Assembly (NCBI GenBank): GCA_965279355.1
Contig: OZ257155.1
Span: 4,774,001 to 4,838,000 of the forward strand
DNA length: 64,000 bases
Source of the DNA: G965279355 sp965279355
Lineage (GTDB): Bacteria > Pseudomonadota > Alphaproteobacteria > CACIAM-22H2
Reading direction: 5' to 3'
Shown here piece after piece: positions 33,034 to 41,400 of this stretch. The position numbers and the translations under genes are program-made. The notes under the pieces were generated by a model. The model saw nothing but the letters and a program-made list of their open reading frames with translations. It was not told where the DNA came from and ran no database searches. How positions within the stretch are numbered: position 1 is the first letter of the stretch; every line of letters begins with the position of its first letter.

Positions 33034-34752
33034 CTAGCTGTCCCCACCTGCGAAACGAAGCGGACCGCCGCTCCCGCGAGCCATTCGCGCGTCCGGCGAG
33101 GGAACCGGGTTCCGAAGACCCAGGACCGCTTCTCCATCCAGCGTGGCATGGCAGGGCATGCCCGATAGCGCCATGACGGTGGGAGCGACGTCGAACGAGG
33201 AACGAAGCCCGTAATTGCCCGCCGCAATGCCCGCGCCCTTGACGTACAGGGCGCCATATCCGCCGCTATGGCCACCCATGCGGCGTAGCGGCGCGGGTCC
33301 GATATCGCCATAAACGGGATGACGAAAGCCAATCGGGCTTCCGTTCCAGAGAACCGAGATATCGGCGCGACTGTTCGGCATCTGCGTCGGATCGTCGCCC
33401 GTTGCCCGGGCGATTTCCCGCACGACCGGCTGGCCGGTCTTCAGGTCCACGCAATTGCGCAACGCTTCATCGATCCGATCGAGCGTGGCGCGATATCGGC
33501 TCAAAGGGACCCGGCCATTCTTCTCACGACCCTGGAGGTTGACGCGAACGCGCCCGTCGAAGTAGGCGGGTAAGGCAAAGGCGTCCATCTCGGCCCAATA
33601 GCGCGCATATTGCGAAGCGGGCATCCATTCCACGTCAAGGAAACTGTCCCGACCAGACGAAAGTCCGTTGGCCAGCGTCTGCGCCAGTTTTCGACCCAGA
33701 AGACCGCGCGCTGCCGTCCCGGCGGTCTGGCGCGCCCAGCGCAGCATTTGCGCTGAATCGATCCGCTGTTGCTCAGTGTGGTTCATTGCCTCACGGAGCA
33801 CGTCGTTCCAGTTTTCGCCCGGCGCCAACATTGGAACGGGGCCTGCGCGCCAATCGGACCGCGGCTCGAAAAGCGGTCGGTCGAACTGCATCCGGTAAAG
33901 CAACTCCGGAAGCAGGAGCATGGTCGGCAAGTCGGTATCGTTGTCGCCCATACCGTGCATGGTGAACGCGACCAGCGTGACGTCCGGAAAACGCTTCGAC
34001 AGGCGTTCAAGCTGATCGCTTATTGCCTCGTAGACGCTGATGAACGCCGCACGTGCCGGTGCAGCGCTGGGGATCTGCGCCAGATGATGGTTGGGGTCGA
34101 GCCCGTGATACAGCAACTCGACCGCATCGTGCGATTCCCCCATCCCGAGGACCGCGACGTCCCAATCGGGCGAATATTCGGTCAGCAGCCACTCGGCAAT
34201 ATCAGTGCGGCGTTTAACCGAAGCACAGAGCATGGCGCCCAGTTGCTCGGTCCGCTCGACACTGGGATAGACCATCGTGTTCAGAAGCAACGGATCCGGC
34301 GCAGGACCGAAGCGACGCTCGATGTCAGCGAACAGGTTCGCAGGTCTGGAGAAGCGCCGTACGCCGGGGTCATGGCCACCCCACCCAACCGCGCCGAGCC
34401 CATTGGGCAGCGTCTTGAGGTCGAAGTAAGGGGCGTCGAAAACGACGCAACGGGCATCGGTGCCCGCCAGGAACGGCCGTTCGGTCGCAAAGGATTGCGT
34501 TACGCGGAAGGATCGGGGGTCGAATGAGATGACCGACCATTTGTCGGACGAGGCCGGCGTGCGGCCGGATGAAAAATGCTCCCACGTCAGCCCGGTGTAG
34601 CGGGCGCGGCCATCGCGGCCGTGCTCCAGTTTGAAGCGGGCACTGTCCGCCTTGATGCGGGCCAGCCCCGGCAATCGTCCACTGGAGATCAGGCTTTCGC
34701 TCAACGCATCGTCGAAGGCGTCGAGACAAATGCACAGCACGCGCCGGTTCAT
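33034..34752 (-). CDS. Alkaline phosphatase-superfamily protein (phosphodiesterase/sulfatase-like)
   Basis: A 572-residue protein with the metal-binding layout of the alkaline phosphatase superfamily. The first aspartates are in L-C-I-C-L-D-A-F-D near residue 10; a Thr or Ser nucleophile region lies near Y-T-G-L-T-W-E-H (about 52-59). Later ligands may be H-D in G-M-G-E-S-H-D, D-N-D in H-G-M-G-D-N-D and H in G-G-H-S-G-G. It resembles nucleotide pyrophosphatase or phosphoglycerol-transferase-like enzymes. No signal peptide is evident, so it may act in the cytoplasm. The substrate is unknown. It stands alone between repeats. Confidence 0.75.
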   Translation of the reverse strand: MNRRVLCICLDAFDDALSESLISSGRLPGLARIKADSARFKLEHGRDGRARYTGLTWEHFSSGRTPASSDKWSVISFDPRSFRVTQSFATERPFLAGTDARCVVFDAPYFDLKTLPNGLGAVGWGGHDPGVRRFSRPANLFADIERRFGPAPDPLLLNTMVYPSVERTEQLGAMLCASVKRRTDIAEWLLTEYSPDWDVAVLGMGESHDAVELLYHGLDPNHHLAQIPSAAPARAAFISVYEAISDQLERLSKRFPDVTLVAFTMHGMGDNDTDLPTMLLLPELLYRMQFDRPLFEPRSDWRAGPVPMLAPGENWNDVLREAMNHTEQQRIDSAQMLRWARQTAGTAARGLLGRKLAQTLANGLSSGRDSFLDVEWMPASQYARYWAEMDAFALPAYFDGRVRVNLQGREKNGRVPLSRYRATLDRIDEALRNCVDLKTGQPVVREIARATGDDPTQMPNSRADISVLWNGSPIGFRHPVYGDIGPAPLRRMGGHSGGYGALYVKGAGIAAGNYGLRSSFDVAPTVMALSGMPCHATLDGEAVLGLRNPVPSPDARMARGSGGPLRFAGGDS

Positions 34753-34920
34753 TCGTTTCCTGTTTCGGCCCGCGCAAAAAAGCGAGCCCGCTTACCAACT
34801 ATACGAGGCACGGGGCAGGTATTCCCGTGCGTTATGTATGGGTTGCGGCGCTTATCATTGTCACAGCCGTGCGCATCGTCGCGTGGCATGCCTGAACAGT
34901 GCAGGGGGGGAGACGATCTA

Positions 34921-34946
34921 TCCGCCTTCGCCAAGGCTTCGGCGGA
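34921..34946. repeat. Palindromic repeat unit related to 2598-2625
   Basis: TCCGCCTTCGCCAAGGC followed by TTCGGCGGA. TCCGCC and GGCGGA pair. It lies in a 450-base gene-free stretch (34753-35204) whose other content is the MITE at 34989-35100; 34753-34920 shows no further feature apart from the probable promoter region of the minus-strand phosphatase gene. Confidence 0.7.
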
Positions 34947-34988
34947 CAAGTCCGCAGAAGAAGAGATAGCGGCGCATCAAAAATTATC

Positions 34989-35100
34989 TGTCATCCCAGC
35001 GAAAGCTGGGACCCATGTAACCCAATCTCTACGTAGCGGCGCCGGAACGTCCTCCCGGTGACCACCCAACGGCTGGGTCCCAGCTTTCGCTGGGATGACA
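34989..35100. repeat. MITE-like element with perfect 27-bp terminal repeats
   Basis: 112 bases, ends TGTCATCCCAGCGAAAGCTG plus GGACCCA in inverted orientation, without mismatch. Relative to 32816-32927 it is inverted, and the interior differs at a few positions. It is the best preserved copy in the window. Confidence 0.9.
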
Positions 35101-35204
35101 ATGGGGAGTCGGATGACAGCAGGAGCAAAATAATTTGTGGGTCAGAGTCGGCACCCACACCCCCCATTCGTCGTTCCAGTAACGCAAACCGAAGGAGACG
35201 ACCA

Positions 35205-35576
35205 ATGCGGGTCATGGTGCTGGTGAAGGCGACGGAGGACAGCGAAAAGGGCATTGATCTCCGCGCCCCGGAAACGCAGGCGTTGATGGCGGCGATGGGC
35301 CGGTTCAATGACGAGCTGATCAAGGCCGGCGTCCTGCGCGACGGTGACGGGCTCAAGCCGTCCTCCGCCGGCAAGCGGGTGGCGTTCGACGGGCCCGGCC
35401 GCACCGTCATCGACGGGCCGTTCGCCCATCCGCGCGAGCTGGTCGCCGGCTTCTGGCTGTGGACCGTCAAGGACATGGACGAGGCCGTCGCCTGGGCCAA
35501 ACGCTGCCCCAATCCCATGCCGGGGCCGAGCGAGATCGAGATCCGGCCGATGTATGAGGCGGAGGACTGGCAGTAG
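35205..35576 (+). CDS. YCII-related domain protein
   Basis: A 123-residue protein of the YCII/DGPF family with a ferredoxin-like alpha-beta fold. It starts M-R-V-M-V-L-V-K-A-T-E and carries F-D-G-P-G-R-T-V-I-D-G-P-F-A, then E-L-V-A-G-F-W-L-W, and E-I-R-P-M-Y at the end. Members are small stress- or catabolism-associated proteins with uncertain activity; some accompany ECF sigma factors, which is not the case here. The ATG at 35205 follows GAAGGAG. Confidence 0.85.
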   Translation: MRVMVLVKATEDSEKGIDLRAPETQALMAAMGRFNDELIKAGVLRDGDGLKPSSAGKRVAFDGPGRTVIDGPFAHPRELVAGFWLWTVKDMDEAVAWAKRCPNPMPGPSEIEIRPMYEAEDWQ

Positions 35577-35634
35577 TCGGTTGAAGTTGAGGCGGCTGCG
35601 CCGCCGCTCATCTTCCGCTGTTATTAAAAACTAT

Positions 35635-35791
35635 TGTCATCCCAGCGAAAGCTGGGACCCAGCCGTTGGGTGGTCACCGGGAGGACGTTCCGGCGTAACT
35701 GCGTAGAGAGCGGGTTACATGGGCCCCACAGTTGCGCCGGTCGCCGGCCTTCAGGCCGCCGACGCGCCAAGAAGGGGGCGCTGGGGTGACA
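35635..35791. repeat. MITE-like element interrupted by a 50-base insert
   Basis: The left 100 bases match the 32816-32927 copy. In the right terminal repeat the five bases GCTTT are replaced by a 50-base GC-rich segment (about 35729-35778) that itself contains an imperfect inverted repeat around GCCGGCCTTCAGGCCGCC. The outer end CGCTGGGGTGACA is intact. Confidence 0.8.
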
Positions 35792-35862
35792 ATTAGGGGT
35801 GGGGTGACAACCGGGGTGTGTGACAACAGGGGTAAGAGACAACGGAGGTAAGCGGCGACAGG
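35783..35862. repeat. Short degenerate tandem repeat
   Basis: About four to five units of 16-20 bases built on GGGGTGACAA or GTGACAACAGGGGTAAG follow the end of the MITE. The unit resembles the outermost bases of the element. No gene is present from 35577 to 35940; apart from the MITE and this repeat it appears empty. Confidence 0.55.
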
Positions 35863-35940
35863 CCGGGCGACTAGACAAATTGTCTATGATTTTCAAAAAC
35901 ACGGTGAATCTGAGCGAACTGAGCGAACTTGGGAATTCGG

Positions 35941-36390
35941 TCAGCCGCAGGCGCGCTCGAGCCGGTCCTTCAGGGCCGTGAAAAGCTCCGCCGCGAACCG
36001 CCGCTGCTGCCAGCGGATCAGCGCCGTGAGCGGATGGCCGTCCTCCTCGACCACGGTGCAGGTCACCGCGGTCTGCTCGTCGGCGACCTCGGACAGCGTG
36101 TAGCTGACGCGCAGGGTGGCGCCGATGCCGAACCGGCTGGCGGTCACCAGGGTGGTGAAGGAGTCCATCGGCGAGATGTCGGCGACCGCGACCTTCAGCC
36201 TGACCGGCACCGTGAGGAACAGCGCCCTGAAGTTCAGGACCGCGACCAGCGTCGTCTCGTTGATAAACTCCATCTGCTCGATGGGCATGCTCTGGATGAC
36301 GTTGCCGGCCAGCACGTCCCAGACCCGCGCCTGCGACGCGGCGATGATGCACTGGTGGCGCGCGAGGACCGGCTTCTGATCGGACGCCAT
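35941..36390 (-). CDS. SRPBCC-fold protein
   Basis: A 149-residue protein with a START/Bet v 1-like (SRPBCC) fold, starting MASDQKPVLAR. The pattern fits the family: an early strand and helix A-S-Q-A-R-V-W-D-V-L-A-G, a run of strands (F-I-N-E-T-T-L-V-A-V-L-N-F and V-P-V-R-L-K-V-A-V) and a long C-terminal helix. Such proteins bind hydrophobic ligands; CoxG-like members belong to aromatic or CO metabolism. It starts 4 bases after the flavoprotein stop and probably belongs to the same operon, perhaps handling the same substrate. Confidence 0.65.
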   Translation of the reverse strand: MASDQKPVLARHQCIIAASQARVWDVLAGNVIQSMPIEQMEFINETTLVAVLNFRALFLTVPVRLKVAVADISPMDSFTTLVTASRFGIGATLRVSYTLSEVADEQTAVTCTVVEEDGHPLTALIRWQQRRFAAELFTALKDRLERACG

Positions 36391-36394
36391 CGCT

Positions 36395-37867
36395 CTAGGA
36401 CCGGGGCGCTTCCGCCGCCGCGTTCGCGCCGGCGATGCGGCCGACCGCCAGCGCCTCGCCGACATTGCCGCCGCCGCAATAGAAATGCCCCCACAGCGAG
36501 CCGAGCTCGCCCGCCGAATAGAGCCGCGCGATCGGCTTGCCATCGGTATCGACCACGCGCGCCTTCGCATCGCGGCGCGGGCCGCCCATGGTGTTGACGA
36601 TGCGCGGCCACAGCTCGACGGCGTAGTAGGGCGGAGTCAGAAGACCCTGCAGCGTGTCCCTGGAGCGGTGGAAGTCGCTGTCGTTGCCGCTCTTGCAGTG
36701 TTCGTTATAGCGGGCGATGGATTTTTCCAGCACCGCCGGATCCATCCCGATCTTTTGCGCCAGCTCGCCGACCGTCCGGCCTTCCTTGATCCAGCCCTTG
36801 GCGATCTCGGCGGAATTGTCGGCGCTCCATTTATAGGTGAGGCCGTAGCCGGAGCCGAAGAAGGCGAGGGAGCCCTTGCGCAGCGTGTCGCGGTCGCAGA
36901 TGCCGTAGATCGGCAGCGTGGGAAAGCCGGGGCTCTTGGGATCGCTCACCGACACCGCCTGCCACGCGAAATGGATTTCCCATCCCGTCTCGTTGGCAAA
37001 CCGCTTGCCGACCTTGTTGACATAGATGAAGCCGGGTGCGGCGTAGGAAATGCCGAACGGCGCCGTCCACGCCTCCGTCTTCACGCCGAACCCGCCGACG
37101 GTCACGCCCATATGCCACATCTGCGCGCCGAGCTTGCGCGTCATGGTGATGCCGTCGCCGGTGTTGCCGGGGTTGCCGATGCCGGGCATCGGCATGATGG
37201 GGAGATACTCTTCCTTCATCGCCTCGTTGAACTCGAACCCGCCGCAGCTGAGGATGACGCCGCGCCTGGCCTTGACGGTGATCTTGCGACCCTGATGCTC
37301 GGCGATCGCGCCGGTGACTTCGCCCCTGTCATTGGTTGTCAGGTCCCGCACCGGCGTGTCGGTGAAGACCCGGATCCCGCGTTTCTCGACATTGCCGGAG
37401 AGCAGCCGCCACAGGCGCTCGCCGTTCTTCTCGCCCTCCAGTTCCGGCGGGACCGTATGGTTCACCATCGCCGAGGCGCCGGGAAAATTCGGCCAGGACG
37501 GATGGGTGATCGTCGGGTAACGCACGTTCAGCATGTGCGTCGTCTTGTGCGTGCCGCCGAGGCTTTCGATCCACTTCTTGTTTTCAGCAGAGGCCGTGAC
37601 AAACGCCTCGATCACCGCGCGGTCGGTGCGGCCGAGGCAGAGTGCCTCGATATGCTCAATCGCCTGCTGTTCCTTGCCTTCGGGCGGGCAGAACCAGGAA
37701 CAGTTGCTGACCCGCGTATTGCCGCCGCCCTGCGGCATCTTCTCCAGCACGATGACGTCCGCGCCGCTGTCCTTCGCGGTGATCGCGGCAGACGCGCCAG
37801 CGCCGCCATAGCCGATGATCAGGACGTCGGTTTCGATCTCGTCGGCGGGACGGGGCTGTTCGCTCAT
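36395..37867 (-). CDS. FAD-dependent oxidoreductase (fumarate reductase flavoprotein-like)
   Basis: A 490-residue flavoprotein. The ADP-binding motif is V-L-I-I-G-Y-G-G-A-G-A-S-A-A (about residues 14-27), with the E of V-L-E-K-M that binds the ribose. The C-terminal FAD-binding block ends L-Y-S-A-G-E-L-G-S-L-W-G-H-F-Y-C-G-G-G-N-V-G-E-A-L-A-V-G-R. It resembles the family of fumarate reductases, 3-ketosteroid dehydrogenases and tricarballylate dehydrogenase; the substrate is probably an organic acid. It lies between an ABC solute receptor gene (14 bases upstream) and the SRPBCC gene in one operon. Confidence 0.87.
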   Translation of the reverse strand: MSEQPRPADEIETDVLIIGYGGAGASAAITAKDSGADVIVLEKMPQGGGNTRVSNCSWFCPPEGKEQQAIEHIEALCLGRTDRAVIEAFVTASAENKKWIESLGGTHKTTHMLNVRYPTITHPSWPNFPGASAMVNHTVPPELEGEKNGERLWRLLSGNVEKRGIRVFTDTPVRDLTTNDRGEVTGAIAEHQGRKITVKARRGVILSCGGFEFNEAMKEEYLPIMPMPGIGNPGNTGDGITMTRKLGAQMWHMGVTVGGFGVKTEAWTAPFGISYAAPGFIYVNKVGKRFANETGWEIHFAWQAVSVSDPKSPGFPTLPIYGICDRDTLRKGSLAFFGSGYGLTYKWSADNSAEIAKGWIKEGRTVGELAQKIGMDPAVLEKSIARYNEHCKSGNDSDFHRSRDTLQGLLTPPYYAVELWPRIVNTMGGPRRDAKARVVDTDGKPIARLYSAGELGSLWGHFYCGGGNVGEALAVGRIAGANAAAEAPRS

Positions 37868-37881
37868 CGTGGTCCGTGTCG

Positions 37882-38889
37882 TTAGCGGCGCTGGGTCGGA
37901 ATGAAGGAGGTGTCGACGATGGCCTTGGCGTCGACGGTCTCGCTGACCATCTTGAGGTCCTGCCAGGTCTTGATCTGCATCGCGAGGTTCTCGACATCGA
38001 TCTGGATCGCGGGGTCGGCATAGCCCAGCAGCTTGGCCATCTCGTGCGGGTCCTTGACCCGGATGCGCGGCTTCATGAGCTCCATCATCGCCTCATAGCC
38101 GGGGCCGGGGACGAAATTCCCCTGCGCATCGCGCTGGTTGAACACGCGGTTGTATTCCGCGGCGCCCTTCTGCAGGCCGCGCACTGCCTTCGCCACGATG
38201 TCCCGCTTGGTCTCGATCAGCTTCGGGTTGGTGTACATGCCGCTGAAGAGGAAAGTCTCGACCTCGCCGGCCCAGGCAATCGTCCTGCCCTGGCCGTCCG
38301 CCTCCAGCTGCGGGATCTGGCCGACATGCAGGATGGCCATGTCCGCCTGGCCGCCCAGCAGGGCCGCGAGCTGATTCGCAATCGTCTGGGTCTGCACCAG
38401 CCGGACCGACTCCTTGGGGTGGTTGTATTTCCGCATCGCCGCAAGGATCGTGTAATGCACCGCCGATCCGAACGTGGCGAGTGCCACGGAGCGGCCCGGC
38501 ATATCGGCCAGTGTCCTGAGCCCGGACTCGTACGCCTTGTTGTTGACGAAATAGCCGTACTGCTTGAAGCCCGGCTGCTCCGTGCCGACGCCGGCGACGA
38601 GTTTGATGCCGCCGCGTCCCGCGAGATTGAACAGCGCCGCGCCGAAGGAGGAGACGCCGAAGTCGATGTCGCCGGAGACCACGGCCGAGGAGATGGAGGG
38701 CGCGTTCTGGAAGTCGACGATCTCGGCGTCGAGCCCTTCCTCGCGCATATAGCCCTTGTCGACGGCGACGAGGATGGGGGCGATGCCCGACAGCACGATG
38801 GTGCCGAACTTCACCTTGGGCATGGTCTGGGCCATGGCGCCGTCGCTCAGCAGAAGTGCAAAGGCGGTGAGAGCGATAAGTTTTTTCAC
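37882..38889 (-). CDS. ABC transporter substrate-binding protein (NMT1/TauT-like)
   Basis: A 335-residue periplasmic receptor. The signal peptide (residues 1-19) starts V-K-K-L-I-A-L-T-A-F-A-L-L-L and ends A-M-A. The mature part carries I-A-P-I-L-V-A-V-D-K-G-Y-M-R-E-E-G-L-D, typical of the NMT1/SsuA group, which binds sulfonates, nitrate, thiamine precursors or aromatic acids. GTG at 38889 is chosen because GGGAGGA stands in front and the signal peptide follows at once. No permease or ATPase gene is present here, so these must lie elsewhere. A strong promoter is visible upstream. Confidence 0.87.
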   Translation of the reverse strand: MKKLIALTAFALLLSDGAMAQTMPKVKFGTIVLSGIAPILVAVDKGYMREEGLDAEIVDFQNAPSISSAVVSGDIDFGVSSFGAALFNLAGRGGIKLVAGVGTEQPGFKQYGYFVNNKAYESGLRTLADMPGRSVALATFGSAVHYTILAAMRKYNHPKESVRLVQTQTIANQLAALLGGQADMAILHVGQIPQLEADGQGRTIAWAGEVETFLFSGMYTNPKLIETKRDIVAKAVRGLQKGAAEYNRVFNQRDAQGNFVPGPGYEAMMELMKPRIRVKDPHEMAKLLGYADPAIQIDVENLAMQIKTWQDLKMVSETVDAKAIVDTSFIPTQRR

Positions 38890-38955
38890 GATGTCCTCCC
38901 AGTTCCTGTCGGTCGCCGTTCTTGCGGGCGTTTCGGTGGCCGTTATTGACGTTCG

Positions 38956-38987
38956 ACAAGATAATCCCAACTGTGATTAATTGTCAA
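38956..38987 (-). promoter_or_regulatory. Sigma-70 promoter with overlapping candidate MarR operator
   Basis: On the minus strand TTGACA (38987-38982), a 17-base spacer and TTATCT (38964-38959) form a near-consensus promoter for the receptor-flavoprotein-SRPBCC operon. The same stretch contains imperfect inverted arms ACAAGATAAT (38956-38965) and ATTAATTGT (38976-38984). A MarR-type regulator is encoded divergently, so it is the obvious candidate to bind here. Confidence 0.65.
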
Positions 38988-39078
38988 AACGGCGGACGGG
39001 TTGCCGGCGTGGGGCGGTTTCCGCTAAACCGGCGGTGCCGCGCGTCGGCTGAAAGTTTCGGCGAGGAAGGAAACGATC

Positions 39079-39576
39079 TTGGCTGGTGACAATCTCCAGG
39101 AAGAACAACTGAAGCGGCTGAACTTCCTCGTCCGGCGCATGCACCAGACGGCCGATGCGCTGTTTCTGGAGGAGGCGGGGGGCTTCGACATCACGCCGGT
39201 GCAGATGGCATCGCTGCGCGCCATCCAGGCCCGCCCCGGCGTCGATCAGCTGCGGCTCGCCCACGCGATCAAGCTGGACCGCAATACGATCGCCGGCGTG
39301 GTGCGGCGCCTGCAACAGAAGAAGCTCATCGTGCGCCGGCAGAATGCGAGCGATCGCCGCGCCAACCTTCTCTTCGTCACCCCGGCCGGGGAGAAGCTCC
39401 TGGCGGAACTCCTGCCCGCCGTCGACCGCGCGCAGAAGCGCATGCTTGGTCCGCTGAAAGCCGACGAGCGAAAGCTCCTGCTGGATCTAATCGTACGGGT
39501 GGTGAATCAGGATCTTGCGAAAACCCGGAACAGTCGGCCGGTTGCCGAAGTCCGGCGGCGCCGCAAGGCCGCCTGA
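39079..39576 (+). CDS. MarR family transcriptional regulator
   Basis: A 165-residue winged-helix regulator. The MarR pattern is clear: V-Q-M-A-S-L-R-A-I-Q, the recognition helix R-N-T-I-A-G-V-V-R-R-L-Q-Q-K-K-L-I, and the wing R-R-Q-N-A-S-D-R-R-A-N-L-L-F-V-T-P-A-G. The C-terminus is basic. Initiation appears to be at TTG 39079 with AGGAAGG upstream. Divergent from the receptor operon, whose promoter contains a partial palindrome, it probably represses that operon until an aromatic or organic acid binds. Confidence 0.87.
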   Translation: MAGDNLQEEQLKRLNFLVRRMHQTADALFLEEAGGFDITPVQMASLRAIQARPGVDQLRLAHAIKLDRNTIAGVVRRLQQKKLIVRRQNASDRRANLLFVTPAGEKLLAELLPAVDRAQKRMLGPLKADERKLLLDLIVRVVNQDLAKTRNSRPVAEVRRRRKAA

Positions 39577-40005
39577 CTAGAAGTTGATCTTCACCGACGG
39601 CGTGCTCCGCTTGTGTTCGCCGTGATAGACCGCCTCGATGTTGTTGCCGTCGGGGTCCAGCAGGAACGCCGCGTAGTAGCCGGGATGGTAGGGGCGGTCG
39701 CCTGGCGCGCCGTTGTCCTTGCCACCGGCCTTCAGTCCGGCCTTGTGAAAGGCCTCGACCGTCGTCTTGTCCTTAGCCTGGAAGGCAAGGTGATGGCGGC
39801 CGGTCAGTTTCCCTTGCGCCGCCGCGCTGTCGGCGGTTGAGACGCACAACTCGTCGAACCAGAAGAAGTCTTTCTCCGAACCGCCGATCGGCACGTCCAG
39901 CACGGCAAAGACCGCGTCATAAAATTTCCGGCTTGCCGCCAGATCCTTCACGACAAGCTGGATGTGATCGATCAGCCGGCCGCGATGCAGTTCCATCGTT
40001 TCCAT
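39577..40005 (-). CDS. VOC family (glyoxalase/bleomycin-resistance-like) protein
   Basis: A 142-residue VOC protein. H at about position 14 (L-I-D-H-I-Q-L-V-V-K-D), H71-H72 in T-G-R-H-H-L-A-F-Q-A and the final E in N-N-I-E-A-V-Y-H-G are candidate metal ligands. Function could be glyoxalase-like or dioxygenase-like. It is convergent with the marR gene, with stop codons adjacent. No clear catabolic partner is next to it. Confidence 0.83.
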   Translation of the reverse strand: METMELHRGRLIDHIQLVVKDLAASRKFYDAVFAVLDVPIGGSEKDFFWFDELCVSTADSAAAQGKLTGRHHLAFQAKDKTTVEAFHKAGLKAGGKDNGAPGDRPYHPGYYAAFLLDPDGNNIEAVYHGEHKRSTPSVKINF

Positions 40006-40126
40006 CAGGTGCCTCCTGTCGGGTGCAGGAGATCAACGCCGGTTACCCGGCACGGTTTCGTATCAGAGCGGATTTTGCTTTCCGGGATACCGCTGGACCT
40101 AAGTCATGGTTCGATTGCGCGTACGA

Positions 40127-40153
40127 CCGGGGCATCGATCCCCCATGCCCCGG
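40127..40153. terminator. Hairpin after methyltransferase gene
   Basis: CCGGGGCAT and ATGCCCCGG form a perfect 9-bp stem with a 9-base loop, 22 bases beyond the stop of the minus-strand methyltransferase gene. No T-run follows, so termination would be inefficient or factor-assisted. Confidence 0.4.
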
Positions 40154-40175
40154 CCTTTATCGCGATCGCAACCCG

Positions 40176-41255
40176 TTACAGCTTCGCTTCCAGGATCAGA
40201 TTGAAGGGCGTCTCCATCGCGCGGCGAAAGCGGGTGAAGCCGGCCTTGCGGAACACGTCGGCCAACCGTGTCTCGCCGGCCTGCGCGCCGAGCACCATAT
40301 GCCCGCCTTCCGAGATCGCGTGCGCGACGCAGATCGTGGTCGATGCGGCATAGTAGAGGCGGGCGACCGGCGAGATGTTGTCCTCGACCCGGTCGTTGGC
40401 GAACGGCTCCACCAGCATCACCGTACCATTCGGGGCCAGTGCCTTTGCCGCATGTGTCGCCGCCGCCAGCGGATCGCCCATGTCGTGCAGGGCGTCGAAG
40501 AAACAGATCAGGTCGTAGCCTGCGGCAGGATAGTCGTCGGCGCGCGCCGGCGCGAAGAGCGCGCGGTCGCCAAGTCCTGCCATCTCCGCGTTCCGTTGCG
40601 CTTCGGCGACGGAGTCCGGATGGGTGTCGAACCCCGCGAAGCGCGAGGCCGGGAAGGCTTCCGCCATTAGCATTGTCGAATATCCGTGACCGCAGCCGAT
40701 ATCGGCGACCCGCGCGCCTTTCGTGAGCTTCGCGACCACGCCGTCGAGGGCCGGCAGCCATTGCGGAACAAGGCTGGCGCGATAGCCGTTGCGATAGAAG
40801 GCGGCGACGCCGCAGGCGAGGCGGCCGTCATGATCGCCCCACGGAATGCCGTTGCCGGTGCGGAACGCCGCGATCGCCTTGTCCTCATCCGCCCACATCG
40901 ACGCCGGCACCGACCATGCCGTGGGGATGAAGGCCGGGCTGTTTTCGTCGGCCAGCACCAGGACCTGCTCGGGCGTCATCTCATAGGTGCCGCTGATCGC
41001 GTGATAGTCGAGATAGCCGCCGGCCACCTGCGAATTGAGCCACTCGCGAACATAGCGTTCCGCACATTGCGCCCGCTTGGCGAGATCGCGCGAGGTGAGG
41101 GGGCCGGCGCCGGCCATCGCCTTGTAGAGGCCGAGCCGGTTACCGATGCTGATCATCACGCCACCGTAGCCGGCCGAGATATCGGCAATGGCGCGACCGA
41201 CAAGCGCATCGAGCTTCGCGCTGTCGAGGGGGTTACGTGGGCTTTCCATGTTCAT
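40176..41255 (-). CDS. SAM-dependent methyltransferase with N-terminal winged helix
   Basis: A 359-residue protein of the rv2258c/O-methyltransferase-like group. The N-terminal part (about residues 20-90) is a winged-helix dimerisation domain (L-Y-K-A-M-A-G-A-G-P-L-T-S-R-D-L-A). The SAM-binding domain shows V-A-D-I-G-C-G-H-G-Y-S-T (motif I, near 185) and the acidic F-D-T-H-P-D motif II. Small-molecule methylation is likely; the acceptor is unknown. ATG 41253-41255 has AGGAGA eight bases upstream; the frame extends further but without family similarity. It diverges from a GlxA-type regulator, which may control it. Confidence 0.85.
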   Translation of the reverse strand: MNMESPRNPLDSAKLDALVGRAIADISAGYGGVMISIGNRLGLYKAMAGAGPLTSRDLAKRAQCAERYVREWLNSQVAGGYLDYHAISGTYEMTPEQVLVLADENSPAFIPTAWSVPASMWADEDKAIAAFRTGNGIPWGDHDGRLACGVAAFYRNGYRASLVPQWLPALDGVVAKLTKGARVADIGCGHGYSTMLMAEAFPASRFAGFDTHPDSVAEAQRNAEMAGLGDRALFAPARADDYPAAGYDLICFFDALHDMGDPLAAATHAAKALAPNGTVMLVEPFANDRVEDNISPVARLYYAASTTICVAHAISEGGHMVLGAQAGETRLADVFRKAGFTRFRRAMETPFNLILEAKL

Positions 41256-41400
41256 GGCATGTCTCCTATTCCGAACCCCGGAAGCGTCCGGGCGATGACG
41301 GGACCATCGCAGCCGGGGCACGTCTGCGGCAGAGCCGGGCTGTCCAAAATCGGGCCATTTGTGCCAGTGTCCGTCGATTGCCGCTCCCGACAGGTCCCTA

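Noticed and set aside
34576..35061. Open frame containing an F-A-K-A-S-A-D-K string
   Set aside because: The string arises from a widespread palindromic DNA repeat; the frame runs through a MITE and the antisense of the phosphatase gene.
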